Source: an uncultured Bacteroidota bacterium (GTDB taxonomy: Bacteria > Bacteroidota > Bacteroidia > Chitinophagales > Chitinophagaceae). From it: a DNA stretch of 64,000 nucleotides. Below are positions 53,493 through 62,548 of this stretch, in pieces. The position numbers and the translations under genes were made by a program. Position 1 is the first letter of the stretch. The number at the start of each line of letters is the position of its first letter. The stretch lies in assembly GCA_903906365.1 (NCBI GenBank), contig CAIVKC010000024.1:62001-126000 (forward strand), read 5' to 3'. The notes beneath the pieces are model-generated. The model did not search any database. It saw nothing but the letters and a program-made list of their open reading frames with translations, and was not told the DNA's origin.

Positions 53493-54023
53493 TTATTTCA
53501 TCAGTTTCTTGGCCTCATAGCTCAGCGCGTCAGAAACCACATTGTGCAGGGAGGCTTTCGGGTTCTGAACCAGTACCTCAAGGAGGCTTTTGTTCAGGTC
53601 CATGCCGCTGGCATCCGGAGGAAGAAAGGAGGCCACCTGGTTTATGATCAGCATATTTTGTTCCTTCAGGTTTCTGACTGCGTCCCAGGCTTCCGCAGAA
53701 ACATATATGGACTGGGTGATATTATGCTCAAATTCCTGGCGGATGGACTGCAGCAGCAGGGACTGCATGTCCCTGGCATTCAGCCCCGGCTGATTAACCC
53801 TGTTTACCAGATTGGGCAGGGCAATCCGGTCTGTTAGCAGGGTCAGCCGCTCATAGGCCTGCAATTGCAGCTGCCTGGTATTGAAGTCCCCGGTTTTGGG
53901 TTCCTCCTGGACCCTGGCGCCGGATTTGGCCTCCTTCCTTTGTTTCCAGAATAGCAGGGCAAGTGTTCCCGCCAGCAAGACCGCAATGGTAATTCCCCAG
54001 ATTAATTCAGTGGTCGATAGCAT
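53493..54023 (-). CDS. Single-pass membrane protein, unknown function
   Basis: This 176-residue protein starts 'MLSTTELIWGITIAVLLAGTLALLFWKQRKEA' with one membrane helix. A soluble helical domain of about 130 residues follows ('LQLQAYERLTLLTDRIALPNLVNRV', 'RQEFEHNITQSIYVSAEAWDAVRNLKEQ'). It looks like a conserved Bacteroidota hypothetical. The open frame starts at 54062, but a -7 element at 54045-54052 shows that the ATG at 54023 is the start. Divergent from the iscA-like gene. Confidence 0.75.
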   Translation of the reverse strand: MLSTTELIWGITIAVLLAGTLALLFWKQRKEAKSGARVQEEPKTGDFNTRQLQLQAYERLTLLTDRIALPNLVNRVNQPGLNARDMQSLLLQSIRQEFEHNITQSIYVSAEAWDAVRNLKEQNMLIINQVASFLPPDASGMDLNKSLLEVLVQNPKASLHNVVSDALSYEAKKLMK

Positions 54024-54044
54024 GAATAACAGTTTATGGTGAGG

Positions 54045-54052
54045 CAAAAATA
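54045..54052 (-). promoter_or_regulatory. -7 promoter element of the 53.5-kb membrane protein gene
   Basis: On the minus strand it reads TATTTTTG, a full match, ending 21 bases before the ATG at 54023. Confidence 0.55.
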
Positions 54053-54128
54053 GCGAATGCATATGAAGTTTGTTACCAATAGGTTGGTTTTGGCTTAAGT
54101 CACTGTTTTGTCAATTCATCCGACGCTA

Positions 54129-54158
54129 TTTGGTCTGTCGTTATTATGCTTACCTTTG
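54129..54158 (+). promoter_or_regulatory. Promoter of the iscA-like gene
   Basis: -33 TTTG (54129-54132), an 18-base spacer and -7 TACCTTTG (54151-54158), 19 bases before the ATG at 54178. Both boxes match the Bacteroidota consensus. Confidence 0.7.
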
Positions 54159-54177
54159 CATATACAAACCTGCAAAT

Positions 54178-54522
54178 ATGGAAACATTGGTAACTTCTCC
54201 CGTTCAGTTTACAAAGCATGCCTTGGAAGAAATCAACCGGCTGACTAAGGAACCGGGTTTTGATCAGTCTGCCACCCTGCGTATAGGTGTCAAGGGCGGC
54301 GGTTGCTCCGGGCTGACCTATGTACTTGGTTTTGACCAGAAGCTTCCCGAAGATGAACAATACCAATTTAAAGGGCTGAATTTTATAATGAATCCTGCCC
54401 ACGGTATTTACCTGATGGGTATGGAAATTGACTGGCAGGACGGATTAAATGCCAGGGGCTTTACTTTTAAAAATCCCAATGCCTCCAAGACCTGTGGCTG
54501 CGGGACTTCCTTTGCCGTCTGA
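54178..54522 (+). CDS. Iron-sulfur cluster assembly protein, IscA/ErpA family
   Basis: This 114-residue A-type carrier delivers Fe-S clusters to apoproteins. The three conserved cysteines are present: Cys43 in 'GGGCSGLTY' and Cys106/Cys108 in 'KTCGCGTSF'. The open frame extends to 54070, but the two-box promoter lies in between and the ATG at 54178 ('METLVTSPVQFTKHALEEI') gives the normal family length. A partner cysteine desulfurase gene lies at 4.4 kb. Confidence 0.93.
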   Translation: METLVTSPVQFTKHALEEINRLTKEPGFDQSATLRIGVKGGGCSGLTYVLGFDQKLPEDEQYQFKGLNFIMNPAHGIYLMGMEIDWQDGLNARGFTFKNPNASKTCGCGTSFAV

Positions 54523-54582
54523 TTTGCTGGATTCCCTTCTACCTGGAGGCCATTGCCTTTGTCAACAGGAATAAATAAATAG

Positions 54583-54611
54583 TAAAGCCACAATTCTACG
54601 TTGTGGCTTTA
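54583..54611. terminator. Hairpin terminator between iscA-like gene and RND pump
   Basis: Perfect 11-bp arms (TAAAGCCACAA / TTGTGGCTTTA) around a 7-base loop between convergent genes. The T-run is short (TTTA), so termination strength is uncertain. Confidence 0.65.
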
Positions 54612-54692
54612 TGCTTGAATAATAGTTCCTTATTTTTTCCCTTTGCCTAAGTATCTCAAGAGTAGTCAGAGACTGTATTAACCTTCCTGGTA

Positions 54693-57600
54693 TTATGTTT
54701 GTTGGGGGGACTGTGGCAGGTCCTTTTCAGCCATGGTATCTCCGTAGACGGCGTCAAATTTTCTGTAGGCTGTTGCAAAAATAAGCGGGAATACCAGCAG
54801 GGAAAACACCATGGCGCAAAGGATTCCGCCAATCACCACCCTGGCAAGGGGCCTTGAACTTTCAGAGCCTATTCCATGGGAAACAGCGGCAGGAAGCAGG
54901 CCAATGGCTGCCATCAGGGCCGTCATCATTACAGGTCTCACCCTGGATTCCACCCCCTCCCTAATGGCTCTGTAGAGTATGTTTTTGCGGCCCTTTACCT
55001 TTTCCAGGTTTTCTTTAAACACCGTAATCAACAGGACCCCGAAAAGAATACAAATCCCAAAAAGGGCGATGAATCCAATACCTGCAGATATACTAAAGTT
55101 GGTTCCGGTAATAAAAAGGGCCGCAATGCCTCCGACAATGGCAAATGGAACATTGATAAAGACCAGGCCGGCATCTTTTAGGTTGCCAAACATGGTGAAA
55201 AGCAGCAGGAAAATAAGCAGCAGGCTGATGGGAACAACCTGGGCCAGTCTTTTGGTAGCGCGCTGCTGATTTTCGAAATCGCCCTGCCAGATCATATTAT
55301 ATCCTTTTTTAAGGGATATCGCCTTGTCCACTTTTTCCTGCGCCTCCGCAATGGCGCTTCCCATATCCCGGCCCCGCACGGAAAACTTGACGGCCGAGTA
55401 TCTCTCGTTATCATCCCTGAATATCAGGCAGGGTCCGGTTTTTACCTTGATGGTGGAAATTTCCTTAACGGGCACTTTGGATCCTCCCTGGGTAGGTACC
55501 ATCAGGTTTCCTATGTCTTCCGGCGTTTTTCGGTATTCCTCCGGGAAACGCAGCCTGATCTCAAACTTTCTGATACCCTCATAAAGGGTGGAAGCGGCTT
55601 TGCCGCCAATGGCCATTTCGATAACCGCATTTGCATCAGCGGTTGCCACCCCGTATAATGCCATTTTTTGCTGGTCCAGGTCAATATCCATTTCAGGCTG
55701 ACCTATGTTTTTTATTACCCCCAGGTCTTCAATACCGCGAACCGATTTCAAAATATTATACACTTTGGTGGACTGGCCTTCCATATAGTCCAGTGAATCT
55801 CCGAAGATCTTAACGCATATCGAACCTTTTACGCCGGAAACGGCCTCTTCAATATTGTCCGTAATCGGCTGGGAAAAATTGAGTTCAGCCCCGGGAATAA
55901 CCGAAAGGGTGCTGCTCATCTGGTCTACCAGCTGGTCCTTTGTTATCAGGGGCTTCCAATCGTCCTCCGGGTAAAGCATGATGTCAAATTCGTTGTTGTA
56001 AAATCCCGCGACATCCGTGCCATCATCAGGCCGGCCGGTTTGGGAAATAATGTTTTTAACCTGGGGAAAACCCATCAGGGACGCTTTGATCTGTTTGGAA
56101 ATCTCCACGGATTTCTCCAGCGAAATACTATAGGGCAGCTGAACCCTCAGCCAAATGGAACCTTCGTCCAGTTCAGGCAAAAATTCACTTCCCAGGAATT
56201 TGAAGGAAAACAGCCCGGCTACGATGATCGCCGTTGATACAAACACAGTGGCAAATTTGTTTCGATAAGTATAGGAGAATCCCTTTGTCATCAACCTGAC
56301 CAGGAAGTTGACAATGGGATTATGTTTCTCCTTTACATTTTTGTTTAATAACAGGTGTATCAAAACCGGTACCAGGGTCAGGGTGGTGATCAGTGCACCT
56401 AAGAGGGCAAACCCCAGAGTATAGGCCAAAGGGGAGAACATTTTGCCTTCTACTTTTTCAAAAGCAAAAATGGGGAGAAGGGCCGCAATAATAATCAGTT
56501 TGGCGAAGAATATGGCCTTACCCAGTTCTCCCCCGTGTTTTTTTATCAGGCCCATCTTAGCCACCTTATTGAAGCGTTCCATGCCCATATCCCGGGCCTT
56601 TTTGTCCAGAATTACAAATATTCCCTCCACCATGACAACTGCTCCGTCGATGATGATGCCAAAATCAATGGCACCCAGTGAAAGCAAATTGGCGGACATA
56701 CCCATCAGCCTCAGACAGATAAAAGAAAACAACAGGGAAAGGGGAATGACAATGGAAACGATCAGCGTTGTTCTCCAATTGAACATGAACAAGGAGACCA
56801 GTATGGTGACAAAGAGAATGCCTTCAATCATATTATGAAGTACCGTATGGGTCGCAAAATGGATAAGGTCATCCCTGTCATAGAATGCAACTATCTTGGT
56901 ATCAGCCGGAAGAACGGTATTGTTGAGTTTTTCAATTTTCGATTTCAGGCCCTCGATCACCTTGGTGGGGTTTTCACCCTTTCGCATAACAACGATCCCC
57001 TCCACCACATCGGTTTCATCGGTTATGGTTCTTTTTCCCAGGGAGTCGATGATTGCGTCGGATCTTCCCACCAGTCCAAGCCTGGGTACATTGGAAATAC
57101 TCACCTCTGCGACATTTTTTACCAGGATGGGAACTCCATTGATATTTTGAATAATGATATTGCGGATTTCGTTGATGTCGTTAAGCAGTCCCACGCCCCT
57201 GACAACGTAGGCCTGGTTGTTTTTTACGATGATATCACCGCCTATATTTATATTACTCTTCTGTACGGCAGAAAAAACATCGAGTGCGCTGATGCCCAGG
57301 TTGGTGATTTTACCCGGATCCACCTTGATTTCATAGATCTTGGTCATGCCCCCGAAACTTACCAGGTCTGCCACCCCGGGAACTGCGCGTATTTGCCTGT
57401 CAACAACCCAGTCCTGAATGGTTTTCAACTCCCGTACGTCCCGGAAGCTGCTTTTCAGCGTATACCGGAAAATTTCGCCGGTAGGACCGGTGGGGGGCTG
57501 TACGGAGGGAACGACCAATTGGGGTAGATCGGCGTCTCCCAGTAAATTATTTACCTGGAGCCGGGCTTCCATATTGGTGACATGATCTTCAAAAACCAGC

Positions 57601-57890
57601 TTGATGTAGGAAAGTCCAAAGATACTGGTTGACCGGAGGCTGATTTTGTTTTGGACCGGGTTTAAGGCGATTTCAATGGGAATCGTCACGAACTTTTCAA
57701 TTTCTTCGGCACTCCTTCCAGGCCATTGGGTAATAATGGTGACTTCCGTATTGGTCACGTCGGGAAATGCCTCGATGGGCATAACCTTAAAGGTTACCAC
57801 CCCTCCAACCAACAAAATAAGGGTGGCAAACAAAACGAAATATTTGTTCTTAAGGGAAAAGGCTAAAACTGACTTAATAATTTTATTCAT
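54693..57890 (-). CDS. RND heavy-metal-type efflux pump (CzcA/CusA family), copy 1
   Basis: This 1065-residue inner-membrane proton antiporter has the HME-RND features: N-terminal helix, 'EAFPDVTNTEVTIITQWPGRSAEEIEKFVTIPIE', the TM4 proton-relay motif 'DFGIIIDGAVVMVEG', two large periplasmic loops ('ISQTGRPDDGTDVAGFYNNEFDIMLYPE') and 12 membrane segments. It is closely similar to copy 2 upstream. In the TM10-TM11 turn it reads 'ICILFGVLLIT' where copy 2 reads 'ICIQDGVLLIT'. It lies 321 bases downstream of copy 2 on the same strand, with no own adaptor or channel. The ion is not fixed by sequence. Confidence 0.92.
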   Translation of the reverse strand: MNKIIKSVLAFSLKNKYFVLFATLILLVGGVVTFKVMPIEAFPDVTNTEVTIITQWPGRSAEEIEKFVTIPIEIALNPVQNKISLRSTSIFGLSYIKLVFEDHVTNMEARLQVNNLLGDADLPQLVVPSVQPPTGPTGEIFRYTLKSSFRDVRELKTIQDWVVDRQIRAVPGVADLVSFGGMTKIYEIKVDPGKITNLGISALDVFSAVQKSNINIGGDIIVKNNQAYVVRGVGLLNDINEIRNIIIQNINGVPILVKNVAEVSISNVPRLGLVGRSDAIIDSLGKRTITDETDVVEGIVVMRKGENPTKVIEGLKSKIEKLNNTVLPADTKIVAFYDRDDLIHFATHTVLHNMIEGILFVTILVSLFMFNWRTTLIVSIVIPLSLLFSFICLRLMGMSANLLSLGAIDFGIIIDGAVVMVEGIFVILDKKARDMGMERFNKVAKMGLIKKHGGELGKAIFFAKLIIIAALLPIFAFEKVEGKMFSPLAYTLGFALLGALITTLTLVPVLIHLLLNKNVKEKHNPIVNFLVRLMTKGFSYTYRNKFATVFVSTAIIVAGLFSFKFLGSEFLPELDEGSIWLRVQLPYSISLEKSVEISKQIKASLMGFPQVKNIISQTGRPDDGTDVAGFYNNEFDIMLYPEDDWKPLITKDQLVDQMSSTLSVIPGAELNFSQPITDNIEEAVSGVKGSICVKIFGDSLDYMEGQSTKVYNILKSVRGIEDLGVIKNIGQPEMDIDLDQQKMALYGVATADANAVIEMAIGGKAASTLYEGIRKFEIRLRFPEEYRKTPEDIGNLMVPTQGGSKVPVKEISTIKVKTGPCLIFRDDNERYSAVKFSVRGRDMGSAIAEAQEKVDKAISLKKGYNMIWQGDFENQQRATKRLAQVVPISLLLIFLLLFTMFGNLKDAGLVFINVPFAIVGGIAALFITGTNFSISAGIGFIALFGICILFGVLLITVFKENLEKVKGRKNILYRAIREGVESRVRPVMMTALMAAIGLLPAAVSHGIGSESSRPLARVVIGGILCAMVFSLLVFPLIFATAYRKFDAVYGDTMAEKDLPQSPQQT

Positions 57891-57940
57891 AATCTGTTAC
57901 ATCCTGCCTGTTGAGTTAACACGGTTCCAACCTAATATTG

Positions 57941-57957
57941 ATTGGATTATATCCAAT
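57941..57957. repeat. 17-bp palindrome upstream of RND copy 1
   Basis: ATTGGAT-TAT-ATCCAAT with perfect 7-bp arms, 51 bases upstream of the copy 1 start; a possible operator. Confidence 0.5.
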
Positions 57958-57978
57958 AGGTCACGGTTGCAGGAATTA

Positions 57979-58020
57979 ATTACCAAATCCGCCCTTCATC
58001 CAAGGGGCGGATTTGGTAAT
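57979..58020. repeat. Perfect 16-bp inverted repeat between the RND genes
   Basis: Arms at 57979-57994 and 58005-58020 are exact reverse complements (ATTACCAAATCCGCCC and its complement) around a 10-base loop. No T-run follows on either strand, so it is not a classical terminator. Confidence 0.75.
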
Positions 58021-58211
58021 CATCTTTTCAGTCAGGAGTGTTTAAAAGTACTTATAAAATCTGATTTCAAACACATGGGATCGGAAAGGATCAGGAAAGA
58101 AGCCAAACAAAGAGGAACAATATTCTATTTTATAAACATTTAACCAATTGTTTATATATAATTATTTGGAAAGAGGTGTCTGACTTAATCATCTTAAACA
58201 GCCCCCTAGAC

Positions 58212-61200
58212 CTAGGCTGGATTTTCTTCATTTCCAGGTCCGAATGGCTTTTTGTCAATTTTGCGATAGGCCCAGCCAAATATCAGCGGGAAGACCCAAA
58301 GGGAAAAAAGCATGGCGCAGAGAATTCCTCCGATTACCACCCTGGCCAGGGGCCTGGAACTCTCCGAACCTATTCCATGGGAAATGGCTGCCGGGAAAAG
58401 CCCGATAGCGGCCATCATGGCGGTCATCATCACCGGCCTGATCCTGGAATTTACTCCCAGTTTAATGGCTGTATACAATGAGGCCTGCTGGCCTTTTATC
58501 TTTTCCAGGTTCTGCTTGAAGATGGTTATCAGCAGTACCCCGTCCTGGATGCAGATACCGAAAAGGGCGATAAATCCTATACCCGCGGAAATGCTGAAAT
58601 TGGTGCCGGTCAGATGTAAGGCCAACAGGCCCCCGACAATGGCAAAGGGTACATTCAAAAATACAAGCGCCGCATCCTTGAGATTACCAAACATGACAAA
58701 CAGGAGCAGGAAAATTAGGATGAGGCTGATGGGTACTACCTGGGAAAGCCGCTTGGTAGCACGCTGCTGGTTTTCAAAATCACCCTGCCATTCCATACTG
58801 TATCCCCTTTTGAGGGTCACCGATTTATCCACTTTTTCCTGTGCCTCTGCGATGGTACTTCCCATGTCCCGGCCCCGTACCGAGAACTTGAGGGCGGAAT
58901 ATCTTTGGTTATCATCCCGGAAAATAAGGCAGGGGCCTGTCTTCCTTTCAATCTTGGCAATTTCCTTGATAGGAACTTTGGAGCCGCTTTGTGTGGGCAC
59001 CAGCAAATTACCAATATCCTCCGGGGTCTTGCGGAACTGCTCTGGCAGCCTGACGCGTATATCAAATATGCGTATATTCTCATAAAGCACGGAGGCCGCC
59101 TGCCCGCCAATGGCCATGGCCACAACCGCATTGGCATCCGCGGTGGCCACCCCGTATAGCGCCATTTTCTGCTGGTCCAGGTTCACATCCAGCTCAGGTT
59201 GTCCCACATTATGGATGATTCCCAGGTCCTCTATTCCCCGAACGTCTTTTAGGATATTAAATACCGCATTGACCTTTTCTTCCATATAATCAAGAGAGTC
59301 TCCGTATACCTTAACGCAAATGGATCCCTTTACCCCGGAAACAGCCTCTTCCACATTATCCATTATGGGCTGGGAAAAGTTGAGGTCAGTTCCCGGTATC
59401 ACGGACAATTCTTTATTCATACGGCTGATGAGTTCCTCTTTGGAGATATGGGGCTCCCATTCCGATTCAGGATATAACATAATGGAAAACTCGTTATTAT
59501 AGAAACCCGCTACATCCGTACCGTCATCTGGCCTTCCGGTTTGGGAGACCGCATATTTGACCTGGGGGAAGGTCATGATGATATTTCTGATTTTTTTGGA
59601 GATTTCCACCGATTTATCAAGTGAGATACTGTAGGGCGTTTGAACGCGCAGCCAGATAGATCCCTCATCGAGTTCCGGAAGAAATTCGCTGCCCAGCAAC
59701 CTGAAGGAATATAGTCCTATAGCCATGGCTATGAAAGAAAGGGTAACAACGATTTCCTTTTTTTTAAATGCCTTTGAAAAGCCACCCAGCATAAAACCGG
59801 TCAGGCGGTGTACAAAGGGATTGTGCTTTTCATGCACATTCTTGTTCAGCAGCAGGCTGATCAGCACGGGCACCAGTGTAAGCGTGGTGATCAGGGCTCC
59901 CAGCAGGGCAAACCCGAGCGTATAGGCTAAAGGGGAGAACATCTTGCCTTCCACTTTCTGGAAAGAAAAGATAGGAAGCAGACCCGTGATAATAATGAGT
60001 TTGGCGAAAAAAATGGCTTTTCCGAGCTGCGCACCATTGTTTTTTATAATTCCGAGTTTGGCGATCTTGTTAAATCGGCTCATGCCTATTTCCATGGCCT
60101 TGTGGTCCAGTACCACAAACATGCCCTCTACCATCACGACGGCTCCATCTATAATGATCCCAAAATCCACCGCTCCCAGCGAAAGCAGGTTGGCCGACAT
60201 GCCCATCAGGTGCAGGCATATAAATGCAAATAACAGGGCCATGGGTATGATTATGGACACGATCAGGGTAGTACGCCAATTGAACATGAATAGCGATACC
60301 AGCAGGGTTACCAGAAGAATGCCCTCTATGAGATTATGTAACACGGTGTGGGTAGCATATTCTATGAGATCAGACCGGTCATAGTAAGGGACAATACGGG
60401 TATCTCCGGGGAGGATATAATTGTTGAGTTTGTCCACTTTTGCCTTGATGGCCTTGACCACTTCGGTGGGATTTTCCCCTTTCCTCATAACAATGATGGC
60501 TTCAACCACATCAGGTTCGTCGGTGACAACCCTTTTGCCGGAGGAATCCCGCAGGCCGTCCGATCTGGCTACCCATCCCAGTCTGGGCAGGTTGGAAATT
60601 TCTACCTGGGCTACATCCTTAACCAGGACGGGAACCCCGTTGGTATTTGTAACAACTATGTTTTTGATTTCGTTGATGTCATTGAGCAGGCCGATACCCC
60701 TCACTACATAGGCCTGGTTATTTTCAATGATCATATCACCCCCGATATTAATATTGGTTTTCTGAACCGCTGTGAAAACATCCAGGGGGGTGATACCCAG
60801 GGAGGTGAGTTTGCCCGGATCCACCTGAATTTCATAGGTCTTGGTTTTGCCTCCAAAACTATTGATGTCACCAACTCCGGGAACAGATCTCAGCTGACGG
60901 TCGATAACCCAGTCCTGAATCGTCTTAAGTTCCCTTACGTCTCGCACACTGCTTCGTATGGAATACCGGAAGATCTCCCCGGTGGGGCCGGTTGGAGGCT
61001 GCACGGCGGGCACTACGCTGGCCGGAAGGCTTGCATTACTGAGCAGGTTCATCACCTGCTGCCTGGCCTGGGGGTCTTTTACTTCGTCATCAAATATCAA
61101 TTTGACAAAGGATAAGCCGAAGATGGTCGTTGACCGCAGGCTGATCTTGTTCTGCACCGGGTTCATGGCAATCTCGATGGGGATCGTAACGAATTTCTCC

Positions 61201-61391
61201 ACCTCTTCGGCGCTTCTGCCGGGCCATTGGGTAATGATGGTAATTTCAGTATTGGTTACATCAGGAAAAGCCTCTATGGGCATGTTCTTGAAAGTAATGA
61301 CTCCCCAGATCAGCAGTGCCAGTGACGCAAATAAAATGAAGTACTTATTCTTTAGTGAAAAGGCAATTATTTTCTTAAGTAACTTATTCAT
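58212..61391 (-). CDS. RND heavy-metal-type efflux pump (CzcA/CusA family), copy 2
   Basis: This 1059-residue HME-RND pump has the same motif order as copy 1: 'EAFPDVTNTEITIITQWPGRSAEEVEKF', the TM4 'DFGIIIDGAVVMVEG', periplasmic 'SQTGRPDDGTDVAGFYNNEFSIMLYPE', and 'FGICIQDGVLLIT' in the TM10-TM11 turn, which keeps the polar residues usual for the family. It follows the membrane-fusion protein gene by 22 bases and is the pump of the tripartite operon TolC-MFP-RND read leftwards from 63823. Confidence 0.93.
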   Translation of the reverse strand: MNKLLKKIIAFSLKNKYFILFASLALLIWGVITFKNMPIEAFPDVTNTEITIITQWPGRSAEEVEKFVTIPIEIAMNPVQNKISLRSTTIFGLSFVKLIFDDEVKDPQARQQVMNLLSNASLPASVVPAVQPPTGPTGEIFRYSIRSSVRDVRELKTIQDWVIDRQLRSVPGVGDINSFGGKTKTYEIQVDPGKLTSLGITPLDVFTAVQKTNINIGGDMIIENNQAYVVRGIGLLNDINEIKNIVVTNTNGVPVLVKDVAQVEISNLPRLGWVARSDGLRDSSGKRVVTDEPDVVEAIIVMRKGENPTEVVKAIKAKVDKLNNYILPGDTRIVPYYDRSDLIEYATHTVLHNLIEGILLVTLLVSLFMFNWRTTLIVSIIIPMALLFAFICLHLMGMSANLLSLGAVDFGIIIDGAVVMVEGMFVVLDHKAMEIGMSRFNKIAKLGIIKNNGAQLGKAIFFAKLIIITGLLPIFSFQKVEGKMFSPLAYTLGFALLGALITTLTLVPVLISLLLNKNVHEKHNPFVHRLTGFMLGGFSKAFKKKEIVVTLSFIAMAIGLYSFRLLGSEFLPELDEGSIWLRVQTPYSISLDKSVEISKKIRNIIMTFPQVKYAVSQTGRPDDGTDVAGFYNNEFSIMLYPESEWEPHISKEELISRMNKELSVIPGTDLNFSQPIMDNVEEAVSGVKGSICVKVYGDSLDYMEEKVNAVFNILKDVRGIEDLGIIHNVGQPELDVNLDQQKMALYGVATADANAVVAMAIGGQAASVLYENIRIFDIRVRLPEQFRKTPEDIGNLLVPTQSGSKVPIKEIAKIERKTGPCLIFRDDNQRYSALKFSVRGRDMGSTIAEAQEKVDKSVTLKRGYSMEWQGDFENQQRATKRLSQVVPISLILIFLLLFVMFGNLKDAALVFLNVPFAIVGGLLALHLTGTNFSISAGIGFIALFGICIQDGVLLITIFKQNLEKIKGQQASLYTAIKLGVNSRIRPVMMTAMMAAIGLFPAAISHGIGSESSRPLARVVIGGILCAMLFSLWVFPLIFGWAYRKIDKKPFGPGNEENPA

Positions 61392-61413
61392 CTTCCAATA
61401 GAATTGGGTGCAA

Positions 61414-62523
61414 CTAACTGTTTAACGCGTCATATATCAGTATGGCTTGTGAGGATATGATGAGGTCTCCTTCGTTTATTCCAGAGGCAATAAAAGTTTT
61501 GTCTCCATTGGTACTCAGAATCTGGACAGGCGTTATCCGGACGTCCGTACGATTTTTGAAGACAAGTACATAATATTGACTATGATCAAATATCAATGCG
61601 GTTTTAGGGATACAAAGTGACTGCACGTTCTCCGGGTTGGTTACCGTTACGCTGGCAAACATCTGGGGTTTCAGGCTGTAATCAGCATTATCCAGGGCAA
61701 TCCTTACCTTCATCACCTTATTGGTTGGGTCCAGCACATTCATGATTTTATCCACCCTGCCTTTAAATACTTTTCCGGGATAGGAAAGTGTGGTGACATT
61801 GACATTGTCGCCCATTTTGATGGCCGTGATATTGGATTCATAGACATTGGCCCATACCCAAACATTTTTCAGATCCGAAATGGTAAAGAGGTTATTGCTG
61901 TTGTCTGCCCGGATGGTGGTATTGTTATTGACCAGTTTTTCAACCAGGAAGCCACTGATAGGCGCAGTCACAGCATATTCCCCCTGCGTATTTCCGCCGT
62001 TTATCTTTAACACCCTGTTGACACGGTTGAGTTCTGATTGAGACTGCTGGACCGCCACTTCAGCATTAAGGGAATCTGTTTTGGAGGCAAGTCCGCTGCT
62101 ATACATGTCTTTTGTCTTTTGCAGGTTGGTCTGCGCTATTCTCAAATTGCTTTCTGCGTTCACCAGGTCATTGCTGTATCCTGCCATTTCTGAGCTCTTA
62201 ATGACACCCAGTACCTGCCCCTGCTTCACATAATCCCCAAGCACCACTTTTATATCTTGGATATTACCGCTGACTAGCGGGTATATTTTTCTGACATTAT
62301 CCTGGTTAAAATCCACCTGCCCGGTCAGGGTAATGGAATTAACGAGCTGGCATTTTTGGACGGTATCAATCTGGATTGTTTTTATAATGGAATCGGGGAT
62401 CACATAACGCTGCTTTTCTTCCGGCTTTTTATCTGCCTCCGTTTTACATGAATGAAACAAAAGCGGACCCGTAAGCAGGAAAATACAAAAGGTCAGGATT
62501 TGTTTTTTATATGATGCTTGCAT
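61414..62523 (-). CDS. RND efflux periplasmic adaptor (membrane-fusion) lipoprotein, CzcB/CusB-like
   Basis: This 369-residue protein has a lipoprotein signal 'ILTFCIFLLTGPLLFHSC'. The adaptor layout is lipoyl half ('VYPLVSGNIQDIKVVLGDYVKQGQVLGVI'-type segment), an alpha-hairpin with heptads ('NAESNLRIAQTNLQKTKDMYSSGLASKTD'), the second lipoyl half and beta-barrel domains. The frame extends to 62598, overlapping the TolC-like gene; the ATG at 62523 leaves a 25-base gap and a clean lipoprotein signal. It bridges the pump and the outer-membrane channel. Confidence 0.9.
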   Translation of the reverse strand: MQASYKKQILTFCIFLLTGPLLFHSCKTEADKKPEEKQRYVIPDSIIKTIQIDTVQKCQLVNSITLTGQVDFNQDNVRKIYPLVSGNIQDIKVVLGDYVKQGQVLGVIKSSEMAGYSNDLVNAESNLRIAQTNLQKTKDMYSSGLASKTDSLNAEVAVQQSQSELNRVNRVLKINGGNTQGEYAVTAPISGFLVEKLVNNNTTIRADNSNNLFTISDLKNVWVWANVYESNITAIKMGDNVNVTTLSYPGKVFKGRVDKIMNVLDPTNKVMKVRIALDNADYSLKPQMFASVTVTNPENVQSLCIPKTALIFDHSQYYVLVFKNRTDVRITPVQILSTNGDKTFIASGINEGDLIISSQAILIYDALNS

Positions 62524-62548
62524 ATGATCGGTTGAATATTTTACAGGA

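Larger units (their letters stand above)
57891..58211. other. 321-base spacer between the two RND pump genes
   Basis: Contains a palindrome (57941-57957) and a perfect 16-bp inverted repeat (57979-58020) but no -7 element, and no open frame with gene-like codon use. The hairpins may set the expression ratio of the two pumps; this is inference. Confidence 0.6.

Noticed and set aside
56835-57527. Plus-strand open frame inside RND copy 1, and a similar one at 60348-61115 inside copy 2
   Set aside because: They occur at matching places in the two paralogs only because the pump genes are similar; both are antisense shadows.
57646-58143. Plus-strand frame reaching into the spacer between the pump genes
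   Set aside because: Its first part is antisense to RND copy 1 and the rest crosses the inverted repeat; no protein-like pattern.
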